Positions 1 through 6,046 of a DNA stretch of 6,069 nt are shown piece by piece. The stretch is from Terriglobia bacterium (GTDB lineage Bacteria > Acidobacteriota > Terriglobia > UBA7540). Below the pieces are notes generated by a model, which saw nothing but the letters and a program-made list of their open reading frames with translations, was not told the DNA's origin and searched no databases. Positions within the stretch are counted from its first letter, which is position 1. Each line of letters opens with the position of its first letter. The DNA is taken from the NCBI GenBank assembly GCA_030049455.1, contig JASIKV010000138.1:1-6069 (forward strand), written 5' to 3'. Position numbers and translations under genes: made by a program.

Positions 1-333
1 GCGGAATCCCGCGCGGCCCGCGGCGCGTCCGGTGCTCTCCGGCGCCGCCAGCTCCCGAAATTCCAGTGTCGTTGTTTCGCGTCCTCCGGGCCGGCGCACG
101 AATAATCCAAAGCGATCGCGATCGCGATAAGCAATCTCCTCGACGCGCCGGGAAATGGACTTGCCTGCGATCCATGCGGTGAAAACCAATTTGCCGAATT
201 CTACGTTCAGCCGCCACCTGGCCGCAGCTAGGTCCATCAGCTTGGTCTGGTTCTCCACCAACACCGGGTGGCGCAATTGCCCCAGCAATCTTTCAATTTC
301 ATTTTGCAGTTGGCGGAGAGAGTCGGGCTGCAT
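1..333 (-). CDS. Unrecognised protein, N-terminal 111 residues (runs off left edge)
   Basis: The reverse strand is open from an ATG at 333 to the window edge, with an in-frame TGA about 20 codons upstream of that ATG. The translation begins MQPDSLRQLQNEIERLLGQL, a leucine-spaced amphipathic helix that could form a short coiled coil. A compact mixed segment follows, with W/R/G-containing stretches such as AAARWRLNVEFGKL, FTAWIAGKS and FGLFVRRPGGRE. The alternating charged and hydrophobic pattern and the absence of a signal peptide or membrane segment suggest a soluble cytoplasmic protein, possibly with a nucleic-acid or protein-binding fold. I do not recognise the family. The start is uncertain: a GTG at 351 is also in frame, and neither start has a good Shine-Dalgarno sequence. 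The overlapping rightward frame from 155 has a less protein-like composition. Its neighbour across a 149-base gap is transcribed divergently. Confidence 0.62.
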   Translation of the reverse strand, partial: MQPDSLRQLQNEIERLLGQLRHPVLVENQTKLMDLAAARWRLNVEFGKLVFTAWIAGKSISRRVEEIAYRDRDRFGLFVRRPGGRETTTLEFRELAAPESTGRAAGRAGFR

Positions 334-482
334 GGCCCGCAGATTACGCACATTTCCGGGATTAGGCAAGCCGGAGCGGTTTCGATTATCATCTCACTCG
401 CGCTCGCCTTGGGGATTTACCCGGCGCTTGGGCTGACCGGCGCAGGCAGCCCGCACTTTTCGATGGGGTGGGAGAAACAGGC
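334..482. promoter_or_regulatory. Divergent intergenic region, promoter location presumed
   Basis: This 149-base gap separates two divergent gene starts and must carry the promoter of the rightward fusion gene, and probably that of the leftward gene. Read leftward, a GATAAT hexamer lies at 390-385 and could be a -10 box for the leftward gene, but I see no convincing -35 at the right distance. No clear sigma-70 pair is visible for the rightward gene. The role as a regulatory region rests on gene orientation, not on a recognised motif. Confidence 0.4.
471..474 (+). promoter_or_regulatory. Ribosome binding site deciding the start at 483
   Basis: GGAG, preceded by another G, lies eight bases before the ATG at 483. 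This is normal Shine-Dalgarno spacing. An in-frame GTG at 468 would place this motif inside the coding sequence and has no such motif of its own, so the ATG at 483 is preferred. That choice also gives a clean signal peptide starting MRSRIF. Confidence 0.7.
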
Positions 483-2603
483 ATGCGATCGCGGATATTT
501 TCCTTCAGTCTGCTTTCATTTTTCATCTGCGCGGGCATGAGCGCGCAGGACACTTCGATCAAATTGCTTCGCTCGGAGATTGCCGGGCCGGCCACCAGCG
601 CGGAATTCCCCACCTGGCTCACTGACTTGAAGCATTGGCGCATGGAGCGGCGCATTCGAATAGGTTATGACGACTCGGAATACCACCGTGCGGAGCTGGC
701 GTGGACCCAATCGAGCTTCGTCCAGCCGCAAATGATGATTCACGATCGCTACTTCTATGATCCCTTGGCGGGTCACTACACCGTTGACCGTTATCTGGAT
801 GATTTGCAAAAGCGTTATGGAGGGATTGACAGCGTCCTGGTATGGCAGTCCTACCCCAACCTGGGAATCGACAACCGCAATCAGTACGACCTTTTGCGCG
901 ACATGCCCGGCGGGGTTGAGGGCATTCGGCAAATGATTCAGGATTTTCACCGTCACGGCGTGCGGGTGCTCTTCCCCGTCATGGTATGGGACCAGGGCAC
1001 GCGCGACGAAGGAACGCCGAATTGGACGGCCACCGCGCGATTGCTCGCTGAAGTCGGCGCCGACGGCGTAAACGGCGACACACTCGATGTCTTTCCTCGC
1101 GTCTTTCGCGACGCCTCGGACCAGACCGGCCACCCCTTGGCGCTTGAGCCCGAGAGCCTGACCGTCGATCTCGGCCTTCCCTGGAACAATCTGAGCTGGG
1201 GATATTGGGAATACTCCTTCATTCCCACTGTGAGCAAATACAAGTGGCTCGAACCGCGCCACATGGTCAACATCTGCCGCCGCTGGGGGCGCGACAAGAC
1301 CGACGACCTGCAGCACGCATTCTTCAACGGCATTGGATATGAAAGCTGGGAAAACATTTGGGGAATTTGGAATGAAATCACGCCTCGCGACGCGGAAGCG
1401 CTGCGAAGAATTGCCACCATCGAGCGCGCCATGGCCCCCTTGCTGGTCAGCCCCGATTGGGAGCCGCATACGCCCACCCTGCAATATGGAATTTTCGCCG
1501 GCAAGTTTCCGGGCCAGGGCCGCACGCTCTGGACGTTTGTCAATCGCAATGAATACGACGTCCCCGGACGGCAAATTGCCGTTCCCCACACTCCGCACAC
1601 ACGCTATTACGATTTATGGAGGGGCGTAGAGATCATGCCGGAGTTGAAAGGCGGCACGGCCCAGTTGAGCTTTGAAATCGAAGCTCGCGGGTATGGAGCC
1701 GTACTGGCCATCACGGATTCGCCGGATGACCCGCTTATCCAACTGCTGGCCCGAATGGGCGAGCTTTCGCAAAAGCGTTTGCAGGAGTTTCCCCACGAAT
1801 GGAGGTTTCTTCCCCAGGAAATTGTTCCCATCGCCCTGACCAAGCCCGCGGCCACGCCTCCCGCGGGAATGGTTCGCATTCCCGGCGGCCAATTCAAGTT
1901 CCAGGTTTCCGGGATCGAAATCGAAGGAGGCGACGACGTTGGCGTGGACGTGCAATATCCCTGGGAAGACGCTCCGCGCCGGCGGCATCTTCGCACCATG
2001 GACATCAAGGCCTTTTACATCGACAAATACCCGGTGACCAACGCCGAGTTCAAAAACTTCATGGACGCGACCCATTATCATCCGCGCGACGGACATAATT
2101 TTCTGCGCGACTGGAAGAACGGCATGTATCCGCAGGGCTGGGAGAAGAAGCCGGTCACCTGGGTCTCTCTTGAAGATGCGCGCGCCTATGCCGCCTGGGC
2201 CGGCAAGCGGCTGCCGCACGAATGGGAATGGCAGTACGCAGCGCAGGGATTCGATGACCGCACCTACCCCTGGGGAAGCGAATGGAACGCGGCCGCCGTG
2301 CCGCCTGTGGAAACCCGCCGCGTAATGCGCCCTCCCACCGATGTGGACGCCTACGCGCAGGGTGCGAGCCCGTTCGGGGTCATGGATTTAGTCGGCAACG
2401 TTTGGCAGTGGACAGAGGAATTCACCGATTCACACACGCGGGCCGCCATTTTGCGCGGTGGCAGCTATTATCAGCCGCAGGGCTCGCACTGGTATTTTCC
2501 CCAGGCCTACAAGCTGAATGAGCACGGAAAATATCTGCTGATGGCGCCGAGCATCGATCGGTCGGGCGCCGTGGGATTTCGTTGCGTTGTGGACGGCGAG
2601 TAA
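483..2603 (+). CDS. Secreted TIM-barrel glycosidase-like protein fused to FGE-sulfatase (SUMF1-type) domain
   Basis: The protein has 706 residues. Residues 1-21 look like a Sec signal peptide: an N-terminal Arg pair, a hydrophobic core and a likely cut after GMSA. Residues about 45-330 resemble a TIM-barrel glycosidase: strand-like segments include IDSVLVWQSYP (115-125) and GVRVLFPVMVWD (159-170), then GADGVNGDTLDVFP (192-205) and an aromatic/acidic stretch, ESWENIWGIWNE (287-298). D199, E222, E224, E243, E288 and E290 are possible catalytic acids, but I cannot assign a GH family. Residues about 335-410 look like a beta-sandwich appendage. Residues 460-704 are a full FGE-sulfatase domain: MVRIPGGQF (463), YPVTNAEF (516), a RLPHEWEWQYAA block (577), YPWGSEW (595), GNVWQWTEEF (638), RGGSYY (658) and GFRC (698). 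The catalytic cysteine pair of true FGEs (human Cys336/Cys341) aligns with Q664 and H669, and the domain's only cysteine is C701. Formylglycine generation is therefore unlikely. Carbohydrate processing or binding outside the cytoplasm is inferred. No sulfatase gene is in the window. Confidence 0.88.
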   Translation: MRSRIFSFSLLSFFICAGMSAQDTSIKLLRSEIAGPATSAEFPTWLTDLKHWRMERRIRIGYDDSEYHRAELAWTQSSFVQPQMMIHDRYFYDPLAGHYTVDRYLDDLQKRYGGIDSVLVWQSYPNLGIDNRNQYDLLRDMPGGVEGIRQMIQDFHRHGVRVLFPVMVWDQGTRDEGTPNWTATARLLAEVGADGVNGDTLDVFPRVFRDASDQTGHPLALEPESLTVDLGLPWNNLSWGYWEYSFIPTVSKYKWLEPRHMVNICRRWGRDKTDDLQHAFFNGIGYESWENIWGIWNEITPRDAEALRRIATIERAMAPLLVSPDWEPHTPTLQYGIFAGKFPGQGRTLWTFVNRNEYDVPGRQIAVPHTPHTRYYDLWRGVEIMPELKGGTAQLSFEIEARGYGAVLAITDSPDDPLIQLLARMGELSQKRLQEFPHEWRFLPQEIVPIALTKPAATPPAGMVRIPGGQFKFQVSGIEIEGGDDVGVDVQYPWEDAPRRRHLRTMDIKAFYIDKYPVTNAEFKNFMDATHYHPRDGHNFLRDWKNGMYPQGWEKKPVTWVSLEDARAYAAWAGKRLPHEWEWQYAAQGFDDRTYPWGSEWNAAAVPPVETRRVMRPPTDVDAYAQGASPFGVMDLVGNVWQWTEEFTDSHTRAAILRGGSYYQPQGSHWYFPQAYKLNEHGKYLLMAPSIDRSGAVGFRCVVDGE

Positions 2604-2609
2604 GACGGC

Positions 2610-2634
2610 CGGTGCTGGATTTCTGTCCGCACCG
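2610..2634. terminator. Imperfect hairpin between convergent genes, possible terminator
   Basis: CGGTGC (2610-2615) pairs with GCACCG (2629-2634). After one bulged T, GGA (2617-2619) pairs with TCC (2626-2628), leaving a six-base loop. It starts seven bases after the stop codon of the rightward fusion gene, in a 67-base spacer between convergent genes. Neither side has a run of T, so it is not a standard intrinsic terminator. It may only slow polymerase or protect a 3' end. Confidence 0.3.
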
Positions 2635-2670
2635 ATCCGCAACCCTTCGAATTCGCATGTCAGAGATGAA

Positions 2671-3060
2671 CTAAAAGCGTCCACCTGCCAGGCTGAAAAC
2701 CAGCACTGCAAGAACCACGAGAGTAATGCCCACATACAGGCGGTCCCGCTCCAGCGTAAACGCAATGACCGAGAAGGCCACTCGCGCCACCGGCGTGGCG
2801 ATTAAGATGAGCAGGCCGAGCTGAATGATATAACGCCCGTCAAAGGACGCTGCTCCGCCCAAAGTTCCCGGTAGTGAACGAAGGTCCCCGGGCTCGCCCG
2901 CAAAGATGCCATAGTGTGGAATCTCGCGGCCATGCCGAATCAGAAACAAAGCGCCGCCGAAGGCCACGACGCTCGCCGCCAGTATTACCCCGGCGCGCAG
3001 CAGATTTGCCACGATCGTCTCAACCCGTTGATCCGTCCAGCGATTTGCAGCGTTTTCCAT
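2671..3060 (-). CDS. DUF1634 family small membrane protein
   Basis: This 129-residue protein has three predicted membrane helices at about 20-41, 78-101 and 107-126. A soluble loop of about 35 residues rich in Gly and Pro lies between the first two. The segment IQLGLLILIATPVARV (79-94), followed by a short loop with ERDRLY, is typical of DUF1634. From general knowledge, members of this family often sit next to TauE/SafE-type transporters, as here. Its function is not established; an accessory or partner subunit of the exporter is a reasonable inference. The ATG at 3060 lies one base after the TGA of the exporter gene. A purine-rich GGGAAG upstream, inside the end of that gene, could serve as ribosome binding site, so translation is probably coupled. 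It is the last gene of the leftward cluster. Confidence 0.85.
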   Translation of the reverse strand: MENAANRWTDQRVETIVANLLRAGVILAASVVAFGGALFLIRHGREIPHYGIFAGEPGDLRSLPGTLGGAASFDGRYIIQLGLLILIATPVARVAFSVIAFTLERDRLYVGITLVVLAVLVFSLAGGRF

Positions 3061-3061
3061 T

Positions 3062-3949
3062 TCAGATTCTTCCCGTCATCCCGTGATAAATCATTTCCAC
3101 GGCCAGCGCCGCCACCACGACGGCAAAGAGCGTCCGCAACCTGGCCGTGCGGGTTTTGGGCAGCAGGCGCGCACCCATCAACGAACCCAGCAGAACGCCC
3201 AGCATAACGGGCATGGCAAGTCCCGGATCAATGTACCCGCGCTCGAGGTAGACTCCCGCGCTGGCTGCGGCGGTGACGCCGATCATGAAGTTGCTGGTGG
3301 TTGTGGAAACCTTGAAGGGGACGTGCATGGCCTGGTCCATGGCGATGACTTTCAATGCGCCGCTGCCGATTCCCAAAAGGCCGGAGAGAGTCCCCGCCAC
3401 GAACATCAGGCTGAAGCCCGCGGGAACGCCCCGCACGTGGTAGGCCTTTGGCCCCTCGACCGAGGGATACTGAGAGTCAAGCCGCAGGAGCTTGGCGATG
3501 CGGTCCGGCGGCGCCGCAGCGTGCGCGGAAATCGTGCGGCTGGAAGCGTAGGCCGAATAAAGCAGAACGATTCCGAAAATTATAGCAATCCGCGAAGCGG
3601 GAAGGCGCGTGGCCATCGTCGCGCCCACCACGGCGCCCACGGTGGTGGCAACTTCCAGGAACATGCCGATGCGCATGTTCGTGAACCCTTCCTTCACATA
3701 CGCAGCGGCTGCACCGGAAGACGTGGCGATGACCGAGACCAAACTCGCGCCCATGGCGTAATGAAGATCCACTCCAAACGCCAGCGCCAGGAGGGGAGTG
3801 ATGACGATGCCTCCGCCCAGGCCGGTCAGCGACCCCAGCAGGCCCGCCACCAGCGACCCCAGCCACACCAATATTGCGAGTTCGAAGGTATTCAACGTGG
3901 AGTTAGCGCTTTGATTTGATTCCGGTCCAACCGGAATCGAGGAGTACAC
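3062..3949 (-). CDS. TauE/SafE family sulfite/organosulfonate-type exporter
   Basis: This polytopic inner-membrane protein of up to 295 residues has the two-repeat layout of the TauE/SafE (formerly DUF81) family. The first half carries GLLGSLTGLGGG (36-47) followed by ITPLL. The second half carries GTLSGLLGIGSG (186-197) followed by a KVSTTTSNFMIG segment. About 40 hydrophilic residues (137-177) separate the halves, and seven to eight membrane helices are likely. The family is generally associated with export of sulfite, sulfonates or related sulfur anions, although many members have unknown substrates. The rhodanese just upstream supports a sulfur substrate here. The listed start is a GTG with a weak ribosome binding site, 18 bases after the rhodanese stop. 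The first 18 residues are polar and unlike the family, so a TTG at 3895 is a possible alternative start. The frame is the same as that of the rhodanese gene. The stop lies one base before the DUF1634 gene. Confidence 0.9.
   Translation of the reverse strand: MYSSIPVGPESNQSANSTLNTFELAILVWLGSLVAGLLGSLTGLGGGIVITPLLALAFGVDLHYAMGASLVSVIATSSGAAAAYVKEGFTNMRIGMFLEVATTVGAVVGATMATRLPASRIAIIFGIVLLYSAYASSRTISAHAAAPPDRIAKLLRLDSQYPSVEGPKAYHVRGVPAGFSLMFVAGTLSGLLGIGSGALKVIAMDQAMHVPFKVSTTTSNFMIGVTAAASAGVYLERGYIDPGLAMPVMLGVLLGSLMGARLLPKTRTARLRTLFAVVVAALAVEMIYHGMTGRI
3918..3938. repeat. Perfect inverted repeat, 9-bp arms with 3-base centre
   Basis: GATTCCGGT (3918-3926) and ACCGGAATC (3930-3938) are exact reverse complements around a CCA centre. 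It lies in the first codons of the exporter reading frame, between the GTG (3949) and the alternative TTG (3895) start. It could be an RNA hairpin affecting exporter translation or an operator for a dimeric regulator. No T-run follows on either strand, so a terminator is unlikely. The symmetry is directly visible; any role is inference. Confidence 0.5.
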
Positions 3950-3967
3950 CCGCGCCCAAGACTGCCG

Positions 3968-4339
3968 TCAATCCTCGACCGTGGGAAAACCGGCTTCCGT
4001 CCATCCCCGCCATCCTCCATCCATGGAGACGACGTTGGTATAGCCCATCTTTTGCAAATTGTCGGCCGCCAGCGCGGAGCGGAAGCCGCCGCCGCAGTAA
4101 AGCACGATGTTGGTGGCTTTTTCCGGCACCGCATTCTCAATGTCGCGCTCAATGACGCCCCTGCCGATGTGAATCGCTGTCGGCAGACGGCCCTTCGCCC
4201 ACTCATTGTCTTCCCGCACGTCGATGAGCGTAAAGGTTTCGCGGGCATCCAGGCGTTTCTTGATTTCCTGAACGCCGGTCTGGCGAATGCGCCCCTTGGC
4301 GTCATCGACCAGCCGCAGGAATTCTGGAGCATGTTTCAC
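3968..4339 (-). CDS. Single-domain rhodanese-like sulfurtransferase
   Basis: Counted from the GTG at 4339 this is a 123-residue cytoplasmic protein. It has the CH2A-type FTLIDVREDNEW block, GRLPTAIHIGRG and the active-site loop YCGGGFRS, whose Cys (residue 82) begins the C-x4-R loop of active rhodaneses. It ends with MDGGWRGWTEAGFP, typical of the fold's C-terminal end. Rhodaneses move sulfane sulfur from thiosulfate or persulfides to thiol acceptors or cyanide; the physiological partner is unknown. The frame also stays open to a TTG at 4393, which would add 18 residues. I reject that longer form because a strong GGGGAGGG lies five bases before the GTG and because family members usually begin near the KHAPEFL segment. 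The gene lies 99 bases after the GMC oxidoreductase gene and 18 bases before the exporter gene, so it probably leads the sulfur cluster. Confidence 0.9.
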   Translation of the reverse strand: MKHAPEFLRLVDDAKGRIRQTGVQEIKKRLDARETFTLIDVREDNEWAKGRLPTAIHIGRGVIERDIENAVPEKATNIVLYCGGGFRSALAADNLQKMGYTNVVSMDGGWRGWTEAGFPTVED

Positions 4340-4438
4340 GGCAACCCTCCCCGATTTGAAAGCTGATGCACAACCCGAAGCATTATTGCTCAAGCGCGCC
4401 GGGTGAGGAAAGCGCCAACTGCAATAGGAAGCGCACGC
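4340..4438 (-). other. Spacer between GMC gene and rhodanese gene
   Basis: This 99-base gap is the largest in the leftward cluster. It is the likeliest place for a separate promoter of the rhodanese-TauE-DUF1634 trio. I see no clear -35/-10 pair, no hairpin with a T-run and no further gene. Apart from the ribosome binding site at its left end it shows no recognisable signal. Confidence 0.35.
4345..4352 (-). promoter_or_regulatory. Strong ribosome binding site deciding the rhodanese start
   Basis: Read leftward, GGGGAGGG lies five bases before the GTG at 4339. It is the best Shine-Dalgarno match in the leftward cluster and would be internal if the longer TTG start at 4393 were used. It supports the 123-residue form of the rhodanese. 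Confidence 0.72.
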
Positions 4439-6046
4439 CTATCCCCAATCTCTCCGGCGCTCCCAGATGCCCTCGGCGCAACGCAGGGCCAGTGCGCCGA
4501 TGGTGGAAGTGGGATTCACGGCGGCAGCCGTGGTAAAGGAGCTGCCATCCACGATGAAGAGATTCTTCACATCGTGGGCCTGATGCCAGGCGTTGACCAC
4601 GGATTTCCCCGGATCGCTTCCCATGCGCGCCGTGCCCATCAGATGCCAGGCGGGCTGGTGCAGGCCGCCGTCGAGAATTTCCGTGCACCCTGCCGCTTGC
4701 AGCACCTCGCGAGCCCGCGCGGCGCCGTGCTCCATCAGACGGCGAGTATTCTCAGTGTGCGCGTAGGTCACTCGCGGGGCGGGAATGCCGCTCGAATCCT
4801 TCACTTCCGGGTCCAGCTCGACGCGATTCGATTCCATGGGCAGGTCTTCACCCTGCACCCAGATGGAAAGCAGGCGCGGAAATCGCCGGCGAAAAATCCG
4901 ATGGTGGTCCGCGCCCCAGGGCAAGGCGGGCGCCGCGTATCCCGCCCAGGCATAGGAGAGCGGGCCGAAGGTCGGCGAGGCTTGGAAGGAATAGCCGCGC
5001 ACAAATCCGCGCTTTAGATCGGTTTCGTAAAACTGCTGGCTGGCCACCGCCACTCCGCGCGGACCCAAGGTAGTGTCAATCGCCTCGCTTGAAACTCCCG
5101 CCACCTGCTGCCAGGCGTGCATCATGAAATTCTTCCCCACCATTCCCGAAGAATTTGCCAATCCCTCTGGGAAGAGCTTGGATCTTGAATTGAGGAGCAG
5201 GCGCGGAGTGCCCACGCCATTGCAGCAAATCGCCGTTACCTTTGCGTGTTGCTCGCGCAGATTGCCCTGGCGGTCATAATAGAGCGCACCCTTGGCCAAA
5301 CCATGTTCATCCACGCTGATCTCACGCACGCGCGCCCAGGTTTTGAGCGCCGCGCCCTTCTTCAGCGCCTTGGGCCAATAGGCGACATCGGCGGAAGACT
5401 TGGCCCCGATGGGGCATCCGTAGGTGCATTTGCCGTGAAGATCGCAACCGGGGCGGCCGTCGTACGCGCGCGAGACAATGCCGTTCTCAGCGACCCACCA
5501 GTGCCATCCCAATTTGTCGAAGCCTCGCCCCAGTTCTTCGCCCAGCGGCCCGATGGGCAGCGGCGGCGTGGGGCGCTCCGGACGCGGCGGATTGGCCGGA
5601 TCGCCCGCCAGCCCCGCCACGCCCATTTCGCGGTCATTCAGGTCGTAATAAGGTTCGAGTTCGCGGTAGCTGATGGGCCAATCGTCCGCCACTCCATCCA
5701 GCGTTCTCACGCGAAAATCCGACGGGTGAAATCTTGGGAAATGCGCGGTGTAGTGGATGGTGCTTCCACCCACGGCGTTGAACATCTGAACGTAGGGCGG
5801 ATCCTTGCCCAATTCCACCACGGGATAATCTTCCGGCCGGCGGCGAATGTTGGGCGAAACGTGGAATGGTCCGCGGCGAATGGAAATTTCGTAGTCGGGG
5901 CGCGCGGAAGGGTAATCAGCGGGATTAATCCAGTCGCCCTGCTCCAGGCAGACGACCTTGGCGCCCAAATCGGTAAGCCGCTTGGTCAGGGCCGCGCCCG
6001 CTGCGCCCGAGCCAATCACCAACACGTCCGCGCGCTCGTCGCCCAT
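4439..6046 (-). CDS. GMC family FAD-dependent oxidoreductase (sugar/polyol dehydrogenase-like)
   Basis: The 535-residue protein begins with a Rossmann FAD motif, VLVIGSGAAGAAL (G12, G14, G17), with E35 at the end of the second strand as the usual ribose ligand. GGSTIHYTAHFPR (93-105) is the second flavin-contact block. H98 sits where pyranose 2-oxidase has its FAD-linked His, so covalent FAD is possible but unproven. C201, C207 and C211 in GRPGCDLHGKCTYGCPIGA resemble the cysteine cluster that binds 3Fe-4S in the FAD glucose dehydrogenase catalytic subunit. The C-terminal GMC domain has WHLMGTARMG (H468) and AAAVNPTSTIGALAL (N511), the expected catalytic His/Asn pair. There is no signal peptide. 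Related enzymes travel with a Tat-exported small subunit, and the preceding gene overlaps this start by one base. GAGG seven bases before the ATG supports the start. The substrate cannot be read from the sequence; oxidation of a sugar or alcohol with electrons passed to a cytochrome or quinone is inferred from the family. Confidence 0.92.
   Translation of the reverse strand: MGDERADVLVIGSGAAGAALTKRLTDLGAKVVCLEQGDWINPADYPSARPDYEISIRRGPFHVSPNIRRRPEDYPVVELGKDPPYVQMFNAVGGSTIHYTAHFPRFHPSDFRVRTLDGVADDWPISYRELEPYYDLNDREMGVAGLAGDPANPPRPERPTPPLPIGPLGEELGRGFDKLGWHWWVAENGIVSRAYDGRPGCDLHGKCTYGCPIGAKSSADVAYWPKALKKGAALKTWARVREISVDEHGLAKGALYYDRQGNLREQHAKVTAICCNGVGTPRLLLNSRSKLFPEGLANSSGMVGKNFMMHAWQQVAGVSSEAIDTTLGPRGVAVASQQFYETDLKRGFVRGYSFQASPTFGPLSYAWAGYAAPALPWGADHHRIFRRRFPRLLSIWVQGEDLPMESNRVELDPEVKDSSGIPAPRVTYAHTENTRRLMEHGAARAREVLQAAGCTEILDGGLHQPAWHLMGTARMGSDPGKSVVNAWHQAHDVKNLFIVDGSSFTTAAAVNPTSTIGALALRCAEGIWERRRDWG

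Noticed and set aside
112..125. Two overlapping GCGATCGC octamers, with a third at 485-492, resembling cyanobacterial HIP1 sites
   Set aside because: The first two encode a YRDRDRF stretch, the copies are few, and nothing else suggests a cyanobacterium.
385..390. GATAAT on the reverse strand as a -10 promoter box
   Set aside because: No matching -35 element is visible at 16-18 bases, so it is only mentioned as a possibility and not called as a promoter.
516..1598. Long open reverse-strand frame of 360 codons under the fusion gene
   Set aside because: It is fully antisense to a gene with clear domain structure. Its translation shows no recognisable motif, as expected of a mirror frame in GC-rich coding DNA.
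1614..2219. Open reverse-strand frame of 201 codons under the FGE-like domain
   Set aside because: It is antisense to conserved FGE-domain motifs and has no family features of its own.
3083..3919. Long open forward frame of 278 codons opposite the TauE gene
   Set aside because: The translation is His/Gly/Arg/Gln-rich with no hydrophobic core. The opposite strand encodes an obvious membrane transporter.
4340..4393. Eighteen-residue N-terminal extension of the rhodanese from a TTG start
   Set aside because: A strong ribosome binding site lies inside it just before GTG 4339, and the extra residues are not rhodanese-like.
4403..5017. Open forward frame of 204 codons opposite the C-terminal part of the GMC gene
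   Set aside because: It has low-complexity Gly/Arg/Ala composition and is antisense to the conserved GMC C-terminal domain.
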